NCBI RefSeq assembly: GCF_000688515.1
Contig: NZ_JHZK01000020.1
Coordinates: forward strand, 1-64,000
Length of the DNA stretch: 64,000 nt
From: Afifella pfennigii DSM 17143
GTDB taxonomy: Bacteria; Pseudomonadota; Alphaproteobacteria; Rhizobiales; Afifellaceae
Direction of reading: 5' to 3'
Part shown: piece by piece, positions 35,574-44,274 of the stretch
Layout: every line of letters starts with the position of its first letter
How positions within the stretch are numbered: the stretch's first letter is position 1
Position numbers and translations under genes: made by a program
The notes under the pieces: model-generated
Seen by the model: only the letters and a program-made list of their open reading frames with translations
What the model was told of the DNA's origin: nothing
Databases searched by the model: none

Positions 35574-36425
35574 ATGCCGCTGGCACGACTGACGAAGCGA
35601 ACCGTTTTGCGCGTTGCGGGGCCGGATGCCCGGCACTTCCTCGCCAACCTGATGACCTGCGAACCGCCCGGCGAGGGGGGCGCGGCCTATGGCGCGCTTC
35701 TCACCCCGCAGGGCAAGATCATCGCCGACTTCATCCTCCACGACGATGGCGAAAGCTTCGCCCTCGACGTGCGCCGCGAGGTCGCCGCCGATCTCTCAAA
35801 GCGGCTGACGCTCTATCGCCTGCGCAGCAAGGTGACGATCGAGGATGTCGGCGAGGCGCTTTACGTCTTCGCCGGCTGGGACGAGGCGGCGCCCGAAGGC
35901 GCGCATGCAGATCCGCGCCTTGCCGCCCTCGGCTGGCGGCGCCTCGCCGCGCCCGAAGCGCTGTCGCCGAGCGCTTGTGAAAGCGACTATCACGCCCACC
36001 GCATCGCGCTTGCCATCCCGGAAGGCGGCGAGGATTTTCTCTTCGGCGAGGCCTTCCCGCACGATGCGGCCATGGACTGCCTCAACGGCGTCGCCTTCAA
36101 GAAGGGCTGCTATATCGGCCAGGAGGTGGTCTCGCGCATGCAGCATCGCGGCACGGCGCGGCGCCGCATCGTGGCGCTCGCCGCCCTCGATGCGGCGAGG
36201 GAGCTGCCGGAGCCGGGCGCCGATATCACCGCCGATGGCAGGCCGGTCGGGCGCCTCGGCTCCTGCGCGAACGGCAAGGCGGTGGCGCTGGCGCGGCTCG
36301 ACCGTCTCGGCGAAGCGCTCAAGGAAGGCGTGGCAATCATGGCCGGCGAGGCGGCTGTGGCGGCGGAATTGCCGGACTGGGCCTGCTACACCTGGCCGGC
36401 AACGGCCGCGGCCGGGGAAGGCTGA
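35574..36425 (+). CDS. ygfZ: folate-binding protein YgfZ
   Basis: 283 residues of the COG0354 family, tetrahydrofolate-binding paralogues of aminomethyltransferase needed for certain iron-sulfur enzymes. The diagnostic FKKGCYIGQEVVSRMQHRG is present (K-G-C-Y-x-G-Q-E, with the redox-active cysteine). The N-terminal half begins LTKRTVLRVAGPDARHFLANLMT. It diverges from dihydroorotase 93 bp away and is followed by the HD hydrolase after 4 bp, so it likely leads the operon that includes the phosphatase and nadQ. Confidence 0.85.
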   Translation: MPLARLTKRTVLRVAGPDARHFLANLMTCEPPGEGGAAYGALLTPQGKIIADFILHDDGESFALDVRREVAADLSKRLTLYRLRSKVTIEDVGEALYVFAGWDEAAPEGAHADPRLAALGWRRLAAPEALSPSACESDYHAHRIALAIPEGGEDFLFGEAFPHDAAMDCLNGVAFKKGCYIGQEVVSRMQHRGTARRRIVALAALDAARELPEPGADITADGRPVGRLGSCANGKAVALARLDRLGEALKEGVAIMAGEAAVAAELPDWACYTWPATAAAGEG

Positions 36426-36429
36426 CGCC

Positions 36430-37098
36430 GTGCCGGACCGTTCCAGCGCCCCCAAGCGCGCCTGGCAGCGCATGCTCTCCGGTCGGCGGCTCGATCTCCT
36501 CGATCCCTCGCCGCTCGACGTGGAATTAGAGGACATCGCCCACGGCCTTGCCCGCGTCGCCCGCTGGAACGGCCAGACGCGCGGCGACCACGCCTTTTCC
36601 GTCGCCCAGCACTCGCTCCTGGTGGAGGCGGTCCTCGGCATTCTCAACAAGCGCCTGACGGCGCGCGAAAAGATGGTGGCCCTCCTGCACGACGCGCCGG
36701 AATATGTCATCGGCGACATGATCTCGCCCTTCAAGGCGGTCCTCGGCGGCGAGTACAAAGAGGTGGAAGGCCGCCTGCAGCGGGCGGTGCATCTGCGCTT
36801 CGCGCTGCCCGCCGAGACGGCGCCGAAGCTGAAGCGGGCGATCAAGAAGGCCGATCAGGCGGCCGCCTATTGGGAGGCCACCCTGCTCGCGGGCTTTGCA
36901 CAAAAGGAGGCGCGGCGCTTTTTCGGCGATCCGAGCGTTGAGCCGGAACAGCTTCAGGACTACCTGTCACCCTGGCCCGCCACGGAGGCGGAACGCCGCT
37001 TCAAGGAGCGCTTTTGTGCGCTGGAGGCGAGCCACCTGTGCGAAAGCGGGCCGAGCGCGGCGCCATGCGATGCCGTCATGGAGAAGAGAAGCGCCTGA
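36430..37098 (+). CDS. HD-domain phosphohydrolase
   Basis: 222 residues from GTG 36430, with GGAAGG upstream and only 4 bases after the ygfZ stop. The HD signature runs from GDHAFSVAQHSLLVEA to LLHDAPEYVIGDMISPFK (His and Asp pairs for metal). This is the YfbR-type pattern found in 5'-deoxynucleotidases and other nucleotide phosphatases, and the protein is somewhat longer than YfbR, with a basic C-terminal extension. The exact nucleotide substrate is unknown. It overlaps the following phosphatase by one base (TGATG). Confidence 0.75.
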   Translation: MPDRSSAPKRAWQRMLSGRRLDLLDPSPLDVELEDIAHGLARVARWNGQTRGDHAFSVAQHSLLVEAVLGILNKRLTAREKMVALLHDAPEYVIGDMISPFKAVLGGEYKEVEGRLQRAVHLRFALPAETAPKLKRAIKKADQAAAYWEATLLAGFAQKEARRFFGDPSVEPEQLQDYLSPWPATEAERRFKERFCALEASHLCESGPSAAPCDAVMEKRSA

Positions 37099-37613
37099 TG
37101 CCGGTCATCTATGTCTGTCCCCTCGCCCATCTCGCCGCGACCGTGGAGACGAGCGGTGCGCGCCATATCGCGACGCTGATCAATGCCGGCACGGCGGTGA
37201 CGCGCCCGCAGAGCGTGCCGGAGGAGAACCACCTTTTCCTCGGCTTCAACGACATCTCCGAGGCGGTGGAGGGCATGACCCCGCCGGCGGAGGCGCATGT
37301 CGCGCGCTTTCTCGATTTCGTGCACGGCTGGAACCGGCAGACGCCGATGGTGGTGCATTGCTGGGCCGGCATCAGCCGCTCCACCGCCGGCGCCTTTACC
37401 GCGCTCTGCGCGCTGCGCCCCGATCTTGCGGAGGAGGAACTGGCGCTGCGCATCCGCCGCCAGTCGCCGCAGGCAACGCCCAACCGGCGCTTCGTGGCGC
37501 TCGCCGATGCCTATCTTCAGCGCCAGGGCCGGATGATCGCGGCGGTCGAAGCCATCGGCCGCGGCGCCAGCGCCTTTGAAGGCAATGTCTTCTCGCTCGC
37601 CCTCGACGAGTAG
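37098..37613 (+). CDS. dual-specificity-type tyrosine phosphatase
   Basis: 171 residues. The CX5R active site reads VVHCWAGISRST with Cys88 and Arg94, and a general-acid candidate lies near Asp52. The first 40 residues (MPVIYVCPLAHLAATVE) form the Rossmann-like start seen in these small cytoplasmic enzymes. Such proteins dephosphorylate tyrosine residues or small phosphates; no partner kinase is nearby. ATG 37098 shares its A with the stop of the HD gene. The two phosphate-handling genes overlap and were probably selected to be made together. Confidence 0.75.
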   Translation: MPVIYVCPLAHLAATVETSGARHIATLINAGTAVTRPQSVPEENHLFLGFNDISEAVEGMTPPAEAHVARFLDFVHGWNRQTPMVVHCWAGISRSTAGAFTALCALRPDLAEEELALRIRRQSPQATPNRRFVALADAYLQRQGRMIAAVEAIGRGASAFEGNVFSLALDE

Positions 37614-38643
37614 CCGGCCCGCCCCGCCCTCCCTGGAGCCGGGACCGGCGCCGGCCAACGCGGACGCCACCACGCCTATCGAGATCGGCCTCAACGCCGC
37701 CATCGTCGCCGTCGACCGGCTGTCGCCGCTCATCCTCGTCACCCAGCCTGGCAATGCCGGCGGCGAGGAAGGCCTGCCCTACGGCCCGTTCGATCCGGTG
37801 GAGCACCGCACCATGGAGATCGGGCTCAGAGCCTTCGTGGAGGAGCAGACCCGCCTCAAGCTCGGCTATGTGGAGCAGCTCTACACCTTCGGCGATCGCG
37901 GCCGGCACGCCAGACGCGGCGATATTGGCCCGCATGTCATGTCGGTCGGCTATCTCGCCCTTACCCGCCGCCTGGAGGAGGCGGAAGAGGCGCTGGAGGA
38001 AAGCGGGGCGCAATGGCGGCCCTGGTACGGCTATTTTCCCTGGGAGGACTGGCGGCAGGGGCGACCGCCGATCCTCGATGCGGCGATCGCGCCGGCGCTG
38101 AAGCGCTGGTGCGAGATGGCGCCCGCGGCGGAGCGGCCCGACCGGCCGCTGGCGCGGCTGGAGCGGGTGCGGCTCGCCTTCGGCTGGGGCAACGTGCCTT
38201 TCGACGAGGAGCGGGTCCTGGACCGCTACGAGCTTCTCTACGAGGCCGGGCTCGTCGCGGAGGCGCGGCGCGACGGGCGGGCCTCGGCGGCGCTGTGGGA
38301 AGGATTGCCGCCGCTCGGCAGGCCGATGCGCTTCGACCATCGCCGGATTCTGGCCACCGCCATCAGCCGCCTGCGCGGCAAGCTGAAATACCGCCCCGTC
38401 GTCTTCGAGCTGGTGCCGGGTTCCTTCACGCTGACGGAGCTGCAAAAGGTCGTGGAGGCGATTTCCGGCCGGCATCTGCACAAACAGAACTTCAGGCGGC
38501 TTGTCGAACAGACCCGACTTGTGGAACAGACGGGCGAGACCAGCATCTCCACGGGCGGCCGTCCGGCCGCTCTCTTCCGGTTTCGACGCGAGGTGATGAA
38601 GGAAGGCGCCATGGCCGGCCTCAGGCTGCGCGGCCGGCCTTGA
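37585..38643 (+). CDS. nadQ: NadQ-type NUDIX-like transcriptional regulator of NAD synthesis
   Basis: 352 residues from ATG 37585, overlapping the phosphatase end by 29 bases. The N-terminal domain (EIGLNAAIVAVDRLSP to about 190) is a NUDIX-like sensor without an intact NUDIX catalytic box. The C-terminal part (SFTLTELQKVVEAISGRHL, NFRRLVEQTRLVEQTGE, then a Gly-Arg-Pro wing) is the winged-helix DNA-binding domain of NrtR relatives. This combination is COG4111, proposed as NadQ, regulator of nadABC in alphaproteobacteria. The matching palindrome lies upstream of nadA in this window. Effector and mode of action are inferred. Confidence 0.72.
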   Translation: MSSRSPSTSSRPAPPSLEPGPAPANADATTPIEIGLNAAIVAVDRLSPLILVTQPGNAGGEEGLPYGPFDPVEHRTMEIGLRAFVEEQTRLKLGYVEQLYTFGDRGRHARRGDIGPHVMSVGYLALTRRLEEAEEALEESGAQWRPWYGYFPWEDWRQGRPPILDAAIAPALKRWCEMAPAAERPDRPLARLERVRLAFGWGNVPFDEERVLDRYELLYEAGLVAEARRDGRASAALWEGLPPLGRPMRFDHRRILATAISRLRGKLKYRPVVFELVPGSFTLTELQKVVEAISGRHLHKQNFRRLVEQTRLVEQTGETSISTGGRPAALFRFRREVMKEGAMAGLRLRGRP

Positions 38644-38653
38644 AGGAGCGTGA

Positions 38654-39238
38654 ATGAGCGGCGATGTCCTCCTGTTGATGCGCCACGGCCTGACCGACTG
38701 GAATGTCGAAGGCCGCTTCCAGGGCGTGCACGAAATCCCCATCAACGACATCGGCCGGCGCCAGGCGGAGCGCAACGGGCGCGTGCTCGCCTCGCTGCTG
38801 GGCGAGCATGAATGGGATTTCGTCGCCTCGCCGCTGGGACGGGCGGTGGAGACGATGCAGATCATCTTGCGCGCCGCCGGCCGGCCGGATCAGAGCTTTT
38901 CCACCTACCAGGCGCTGCGCGAGGTCTCCTTCGGCGACTGGGAGGCGCATACGATCCGCGAACTGAAGGAAAAGAACCCTGATGCCGTCGCCATCCGCAA
39001 GCGCAACAAATGGAGCTTCGTGCCGCCGAACGGCGAGAGCTACGCCATCCTCGCGGAGCGCTTCCAGGCATGGCTGAAGGAACGCCAGGCGCGCCGCCAT
39101 GTCGTCGTCGCCCATGGCGGCATCACCCGCGTGGCGCTGCATCACCTGACGGGCCTGCCGGCCGACGTGGCGCCGCAATTCTACATCCCGCACGACCGCA
39201 TCATCGCCGTGGCGGAAGGAAAGGCGATGCTGATGTAA
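38654..39238 (+). CDS. histidine phosphatase family protein
   Basis: 194 residues of the phosphoglycerate-mutase-like superfamily. LLMRHGLTDWN carries the phosphorylated His (RHG), FVASPLGRAVETMQI the second Arg, REVSFGDWE the Glu, and VVAHGGITRVAL the second His. The enzyme removes phosphate from an unknown small substrate (CobC, PhoE or GpmB-like roles are all possible). It lies 10 bp downstream of nadQ in the same operon. Confidence 0.85.
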   Translation: MSGDVLLLMRHGLTDWNVEGRFQGVHEIPINDIGRRQAERNGRVLASLLGEHEWDFVASPLGRAVETMQIILRAAGRPDQSFSTYQALREVSFGDWEAHTIRELKEKNPDAVAIRKRNKWSFVPPNGESYAILAERFQAWLKERQARRHVVVAHGGITRVALHHLTGLPADVAPQFYIPHDRIIAVAEGKAMLM

Positions 39239-39362
39239 GGCTTACGGGCTGTGCTCGCGCAGCGGACCGTCGTCAGAGTTCTGCAAGCTGCCGCCGCTCG
39301 ACGATCGCGCGCCTTCCCAGTGCCGCGCGCCGCGGCTAGGATCGACCTGACTTTCGCGGGAG

Positions 39363-40388
39363 ATGGCGTTGCTCCGGTTAGACAAGTTCGAGCGTTACCC
39401 GCTCACCTTTGGCCCGACCCCGATCGAACACCTGCCGCGGCTGACGAAGGCGCTCGGCGGCAAGGTCGACATCTACGCCAAGCGCGACGACTGCAATTCC
39501 GGCCTTGCCATGGGCGGCAACAAGCTGCGCAAGCTGGAATACATCGTGCCAGACGCGATCGCCTCCAACGCCGACACGCTGGTATCGATCGGCGGCGTGC
39601 AGTCCAATCATACCCGCCAGGTCGCCGCGGCGGCGGCCAAGATCGGCATGAAATGCGTCGTCGTGCAGGAAAGCTGGGTGCCGCACGAGGACGCCGTCTA
39701 TGACCGGGTGGGCAACATCCTCCTCACCCGCCTGATGGGGGCCGATTCGCGCATCGTCCCGGACGGCTTCGACATCGGCATCCGCAAGAGTTGGGAAGAG
39801 GCTATCCAGTCCGTCAAGGACGCCGGCGGCAAGCCCTACGGCATTCCCGCCGGCGCCTCGGTGCACAAATACGGCGGCCTCGGCTATGTGGGCTTCGCAG
39901 AGGAAGTGCGCGCCCAGGAAGCGGCGATGGGCATCACCTTCGACTACATCATCGTCTGCGTCGTGACCGGCTCCACGCAGGCCGGCATGATCGTCGGCTT
40001 CGCCGCCGACGACCGGGCGGAACGGGTGATCGGCATCGATGCCTCCGGAACCCCGCGCCAGACGCGCGCACAAGTGCGCCAGATCGTCGACAACACGGCG
40101 GAGCTGGTGGAGCTCGGCCGCAAGGTGCGCGAGGAGGAGATCATCATCCTGGAGGATTACGCCTACCCGGCCTACGGCATCCCGAGCGCGGCGACGAACG
40201 AGGCGATCCGTCTGGCGGCGCGGAGCGAGGCGATGATCACCGACCCCGTCTACGAGGGCAAATCGATGCAGGGCCTCATCGACCTTGTTCGGAACGGCTT
40301 CTTCCCGCAGGGCGCCAAGGTGCTCTACGCCCATCTCGGCGGCGCGCCGGCGCTCAACGGCTACAGCTACACCTACCGGAACGGCTAG
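39363..40388 (+). CDS. acdS: 1-aminocyclopropane-1-carboxylate deaminase
   Basis: 341 residues, almost colinear with the Pseudomonas enzyme. PLP lysine Lys54 ([10 protein letters not shown]), Ser81 (GGVQSNHTR), and the Tyr297/Glu298 pair in DPVYEGKS and Leu325 in GAPALNGY are the residues that separate true ACC deaminases from D-cysteine desulfhydrase. It cleaves the plant ethylene precursor to ammonia and 2-oxobutyrate and usually marks plant-associated or soil bacteria. A Lrp-type acdR regulator is not adjacent. It opens near a possible SD GGGAG, 124 bp after the histidine phosphatase. Confidence 0.94.
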   Translation: MALLRLDKFERYPLTFGPTPIEHLPRLTKALGGKVDIYAKRDDCNSGLAMGGNKLRKLEYIVPDAIASNADTLVSIGGVQSNHTRQVAAAAAKIGMKCVVVQESWVPHEDAVYDRVGNILLTRLMGADSRIVPDGFDIGIRKSWEEAIQSVKDAGGKPYGIPAGASVHKYGGLGYVGFAEEVRAQEAAMGITFDYIIVCVVTGSTQAGMIVGFAADDRAERVIGIDASGTPRQTRAQVRQIVDNTAELVELGRKVREEEIIILEDYAYPAYGIPSAATNEAIRLAARSEAMITDPVYEGKSMQGLIDLVRNGFFPQGAKVLYAHLGGAPALNGYSYTYRNG

Positions 40389-40593
40389 ATGGGACGCCCC
40401 CGGCCTCCCCTTCCTATTGGCAGCAGCCATCTGCGGCACGAAAGGGCAAGACGCTGCCTCTCTTCCCTGCGAGCCGGAGCGTTCGCACGCCGCGCTTCGC
40501 CCAGGCCAACGAGGCCCCTTCAATCGGCGAAAAAAAGCGCCTAGAACCGGCGCCCGTCATCAAGCCAAGGCGCCGGCAGCTTCCGGCAGGAAC

Positions 40594-41694
40594 ATGTCCC
40601 ACAATTCCTTCGGCCATCTCTTGCGCGTCACCACCTGGGGCGAGAGCCACGGGCCCGCCATCGGCTGCGTCCTCGACGGCTGTCCACCGCTCATTCCCAT
40701 CAGCGAGACGGAAATCCAGGCCGAGCTCGACAAGCGCCGCCCCGGCCAGTCGCGCTACACCACGCAACGGCGCGAGCCGGACAAGGTGAAGATCCTCTCC
40801 GGCGTGTTTGAGGACGATCGCACCGGCGGCCAGGTGACGACGGGAACGCCCATTTCGCTCCTCATCGAGAACACCGACCAGCGCTCCAAGGATTACTCCG
40901 ATATCCGCGACCGCTACCGGCCCGGCCATGCCGACTATACCTACGAGGCGAAATACGGCCTGCGCGACTATCGCGGCGGCGGCCGCTCCTCGGCGCGCGA
41001 GACGGCGATGCGCGTCGCCGCCGGCGCCATCGCGCGCAAGATCGTGCCAGGGCTTACAGTGCGCGGCGCGCTGGTGGAGATGGGCGGCATCGCCATCGAC
41101 CGGGAAAGCTTCGACTGGCAGGAGGTCGGCGACAACCCGTTCTTCTGTCCCGACAAGCAGGCGGCGGCGCGCTGGGCGGAGCGTCTCGATGAGATGCGCA
41201 AGGAAGGCTCCTCCCTCGGCGCCGTGGTGGAGGTCGTGGCGACGGGCGTGCCGGAGGGTCTCGGCGCACCGGTCTACGGCAAACTCGACCAGGAGCTTGC
41301 CGCGGCGATGATGTCGATCAACGCGGTCAAGGGCGTGGAAATCGGCAACGGCTTTGAGGCGGCGCGCATCCGCGGCGAGGAGAACGCCGACGAAATGCGC
41401 GCCGGCAATGACGGGCGGCCGACGTTCTTGTCGAACCATGCCGGCGGCGTTCTCGGCGGCATCTCCACCGGCCAGCCGGTGGTGGTGCGCTTCGCCGTCA
41501 AGCCGACCTCCTCCATCATGGTGCCGGTGAAGGGCGTCACCCGCGCCGGCGAGGAGGTCGATGTCGTCACCAAGGGAAGGCACGACCCATGCGTGGGCAT
41601 TCGTGCCGTGCCGGTCGGCGAGGCGATGATGGCGCTCGTCCTTGCCGATCATTATCTCCGACACCGGGCACAGACCGGCCAATCACGGATATGA
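40594..41694 (+). CDS. aroC: chorismate synthase
   Basis: 366 residues from ATG 40594. Catalyses the last shikimate step, 5-enolpyruvylshikimate-3-phosphate to chorismate, using reduced [57 protein letters not shown] and [17 protein letters not shown] are family signatures; [12 protein letters not shown] closes the protein. The stop overlaps the ribB start (ATGA). The long frame upstream is spurious. Confidence 0.96.
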   Translation: MSHNSFGHLLRVTTWGESHGPAIGCVLDGCPPLIPISETEIQAELDKRRPGQSRYTTQRREPDKVKILSGVFEDDRTGGQVTTGTPISLLIENTDQRSKDYSDIRDRYRPGHADYTYEAKYGLRDYRGGGRSSARETAMRVAAGAIARKIVPGLTVRGALVEMGGIAIDRESFDWQEVGDNPFFCPDKQAAARWAERLDEMRKEGSSLGAVVEVVATGVPEGLGAPVYGKLDQELAAAMMSINAVKGVEIGNGFEAARIRGEENADEMRAGNDGRPTFLSNHAGGVLGGISTGQPVVVRFAVKPTSSIMVPVKGVTRAGEEVDVVTKGRHDPCVGIRAVPVGEAMMALVLADHYLRHRAQTGQSRI

Positions 41695-42797
41695 GCGAAG
41701 AAGTGGAAAAGGTCGCCGAAGCGATCCGCGCCTTCGAGCGCGGCGAAATCGTCGTCGTCACCGATGACGACGACCGGGAGAACGAGGGCGACCTGTTCGT
41801 CGCCGCCGTGCATTGCACGCCGGAGAAGATGGCCTTCATCGTCCGCCATACCAGCGGCATCGTCTGCGCGGCGCTGCCGCGCGAGACGGCGCAGCGCTTC
41901 CAGTTGTCGCCGATGGTGAGCGAGAACGACGCGCCGCTTTCCACCGCCTTCACGGTCTCCGTCGATTTCCGCCACGGGCTGACCACCGGCATCTCGGCGG
42001 AGGAGCGCACCTCCACGGTGCGCGCCCTCGCCAACGAAAACGCCGGCCCGGCCGATTTCGTGCGCCCGGGCCATGTCTTCCCGCTGGTGGCGCGCGAGGG
42101 CGGGGTGCTGGTGCGCTCCGGCCATACGGAAGCCTGCGTCGACCTTTGCCGGCTCGCCGGGCTGCCGCCGGTGGGCGTGCTCGCCGAGCTCGTCAACGAC
42201 GACGGCACGGTGCGCCGCGGCGAGGCGGTGCACGCATTCGCGCGCGAGCACGGGCTGGTGGAGGTCTCCGTCGCCGACCTCATCGCCTGGCGCCAGCGCA
42301 ACGAAAAGCTCATCAGCCGGGTGGCGGAGCAGAGCGTGACGACGCCGGCCGGCCCGGCCACGGCCTATTCCTACGCCACGCCGCTCGACCCGATGGACCA
42401 TCTGGCGCTGGTCTTCGGCGATATCCGCGACGGCAAGGCGATCCCGGTGCGCATCCATCTGGAATCGGTGCTGGACGACGTTTTCGGTACCAGGCGCATG
42501 CTCGACGAGGTGATGGCCGACTTCGCCGAGCGCGGGCGCGGCGTCATCGTCTATCTGCGCGACGGCTCGGTGGGCGTGGCGCGCCAGTCGCGGCGCCTGC
42601 GCGATATCGACCCGGTGGAGAGCCACGGCTCGGCGGCCGGGCGCATGGAGGCCTGGCGCGAGGTCGGGCTCGGGGCGCAGATTTTGAAGGATCTCGGCGT
42701 GCAGTCGATCCGCTTCCTGTCGACGCGCGAGCGCCGCTATGTCGGCCTCAAGGGCTTCGGCATCGAGATCGAGGAGACGGAGATCCTGGGGGAATAG
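41691..42797 (+). CDS. ribB: 3,4-dihydroxy-2-butanone 4-phosphate synthase with degenerate RibA-like domain
   Basis: 368 residues. The first 205 are Rib[14 protein letters not shown] (metal and substrate acids), [34 protein letters not shown] and [11 protein letters not shown]. It converts ribulose 5-phosphate to the butanone precursor of riboflavin. The last 160 residues follow the GTP cyclohydrolase II layout, but the zinc-binding Cys-rich segment (CLTGDVFGSLRCDCG in active enzymes) reads [13 protein letters not shown] here, with no cysteines. So GTP cyclohydrolase activity is probably lost. Co-translated with aroC by a 4-base overlap. Confidence 0.9.
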   Translation: MSEEVEKVAEAIRAFERGEIVVVTDDDDRENEGDLFVAAVHCTPEKMAFIVRHTSGIVCAALPRETAQRFQLSPMVSENDAPLSTAFTVSVDFRHGLTTGISAEERTSTVRALANENAGPADFVRPGHVFPLVAREGGVLVRSGHTEACVDLCRLAGLPPVGVLAELVNDDGTVRRGEAVHAFAREHGLVEVSVADLIAWRQRNEKLISRVAEQSVTTPAGPATAYSYATPLDPMDHLALVFGDIRDGKAIPVRIHLESVLDDVFGTRRMLDEVMADFAERGRGVIVYLRDGSVGVARQSRRLRDIDPVESHGSAAGRMEAWREVGLGAQILKDLGVQSIRFLSTRERRYVGLKGFGIEIEETEILGE

Positions 42798-42863
42798 GCA
42801 GCAGGCGGCAGGGAAGGCGCAGCGGCCGAGACCTGGCTCTTGGCTATCGCCTACGCCCTCGTC

Positions 42864-43145
42864 TCACACGGCCGGCCGGCGCGGCAATCGCCGCGGGCTG
42901 GTCTTGCGCAGCACCCGTCCCAGCCGGCGCCCGCCGCGGCGCTCCAGAAAGTCGACGCCGCGATCGAAGACGGGCACGCGGCCGCGAAAGCCGGCGACCC
43001 AGCGCGCGGCCGTGCGGCTGGCGCCGATCGTCAGCACCAGCGAGACGGCAAAGAGCGGCGCGCCGAGCGGTATCGGCGTGGCGATGAAGGCGAGCCCGAC
43101 GAGAAAGCAAAGCAGCGCCAGGAAAAGAAAAGCGACGCGGCGCAT
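42864..43145 (-). CDS. small membrane protein (two TM segments), unknown function
   Basis: 93 residues: two adjacent hydrophobic segments (VAFLFLALLCFLVGLAFIA and IPLGAPLFAVSLVLTIG) followed by a strongly basic tail (RKTSPRRLPRRP). ATG at 43145 shares one base with the stop of the methyltransferase (TGATG), so they are translationally coupled. The layout resembles small PGPGW-type membrane proteins, but I cannot name a family. Confidence 0.6.
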   Translation of the reverse strand: MRRVAFLFLALLCFLVGLAFIATPIPLGAPLFAVSLVLTIGASRTAARWVAGFRGRVPVFDRGVDFLERRGGRRLGRVLRKTSPRRLPRRPAV

Positions 43146-44224
43146 CAGGCCGTCTCGCTGCGGCGGAAGGTGACGATCTTGGAGAAGAACGCCGTCTCCA
43201 CCTTCTCCACCACCATGGCGTGCGGGGCGAAAAGGCGCGGCAGATCCTCGGCAAGATAGCCGCGGTAATAAGGCTCGTGAAAGAGCTGCGGGAAGACCTC
43301 CAGCAGGCCGTCGTAATCGGGCATGTCGCCCGGCTGCAGGGAATCCACCAGGATGAAGGTGCCGCCCGGCTTGACGACACGGCCGATCTCGGCGGCGACC
43401 TGGCGCCGCACCTTCGGCGGCAGCTCGTGAAAGAGATAGATGGCGCTCGCCACGTCGAGGCTGGCATCGGGCAGCGGCAAGGCCTCGGCCTTGGCGACCA
43501 TCGGGCGGAGCGTGGCGGCGCGGCCGACATGGCGGCGCGTCTCGTTGACGTATTCCTCCGAAAGGTCGAGCGCGATCACCGGCAGACGCGGATAGGCGCC
43601 ACGCAGATCGGCGACGAAGCGGCCGGTGCCGCAGGCGATATCGGCGGCCAGAAGCTGGCGCTGATCGCGGCCCTGCAGAGCTTCCGCCACCGGCACCAGC
43701 GCCTGGCGGCGCATGGCGCTCGCCGCGCCGTTGAACAGCACCTCCACCTGCATGTCGTAGAGGCGCGCCGATTCCTCGCTCATCCAGCCGCCGCTCTGGA
43801 AATGGAAGTTCTGCATGTAGTAGCGCGGCCGCTTGCCCGTGCCGCGCTTGCCGCCGACCTCCTGGCTGGCGCCCTCGCGGCGGCGGCGCGCCACCTCCGG
43901 CACATCGGCGAAGAAGGCGCGGCTGGTGGCCAGAAGCCGGGACAGATCCGTCTCCTCCGGGTCGGGCATGGGATAAAGGCCGGCGCGCGCATTGGCGAAA
44001 TCGCGCGCCATCAGCTTGCCAACATCCCTGAGGAGCCTTGCGGTATTGGGCACCGGCTTCGACGGCGGGGTGACGCTCGGCGCGGCCTGCGGATGCTTCT
44101 CGGCGATGCGTTTCAGCATGCGCCGCATGGCGAAGCCATGGCCGGTATACCAGGCAACGCGCGCGCTCTGCATCGCTGCATAGCGCATGCCGCTCGCCCA
44201 ATCGTCGATCGATGCGGTAGCCAT
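43145..44224 (-). CDS. class I SAM-dependent methyltransferase, N-terminal extension
   Basis: 359 residues from ATG 44224, the first plausible start (an extension to 44245 is possible). About 170 residues of mostly helical, basic sequence precede a classical methyltransferase: LLAADIACGTGRFVADL (SAM loop), VIALDLSEEYV and ASLDVASAIYLFHELPP. Proteins like this resemble the COQ5/UbiE-like superfamily with an added N-terminal region, but substrate is unknown. The small membrane gene that overlaps it may share a role at the membrane (inference). Confidence 0.7.
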   Translation of the reverse strand: MATASIDDWASGMRYAAMQSARVAWYTGHGFAMRRMLKRIAEKHPQAAPSVTPPSKPVPNTARLLRDVGKLMARDFANARAGLYPMPDPEETDLSRLLATSRAFFADVPEVARRRREGASQEVGGKRGTGKRPRYYMQNFHFQSGGWMSEESARLYDMQVEVLFNGAASAMRRQALVPVAEALQGRDQRQLLAADIACGTGRFVADLRGAYPRLPVIALDLSEEYVNETRRHVGRAATLRPMVAKAEALPLPDASLDVASAIYLFHELPPKVRRQVAAEIGRVVKPGGTFILVDSLQPGDMPDYDGLLEVFPQLFHEPYYRGYLAEDLPRLFAPHAMVVEKVETAFFSKIVTFRRSETA

Positions 44225-44274
44225 GGTCTTTCTCATCAAGCGCAAAAATGGGGTGCCGTTAAGGCAACGTCGAG

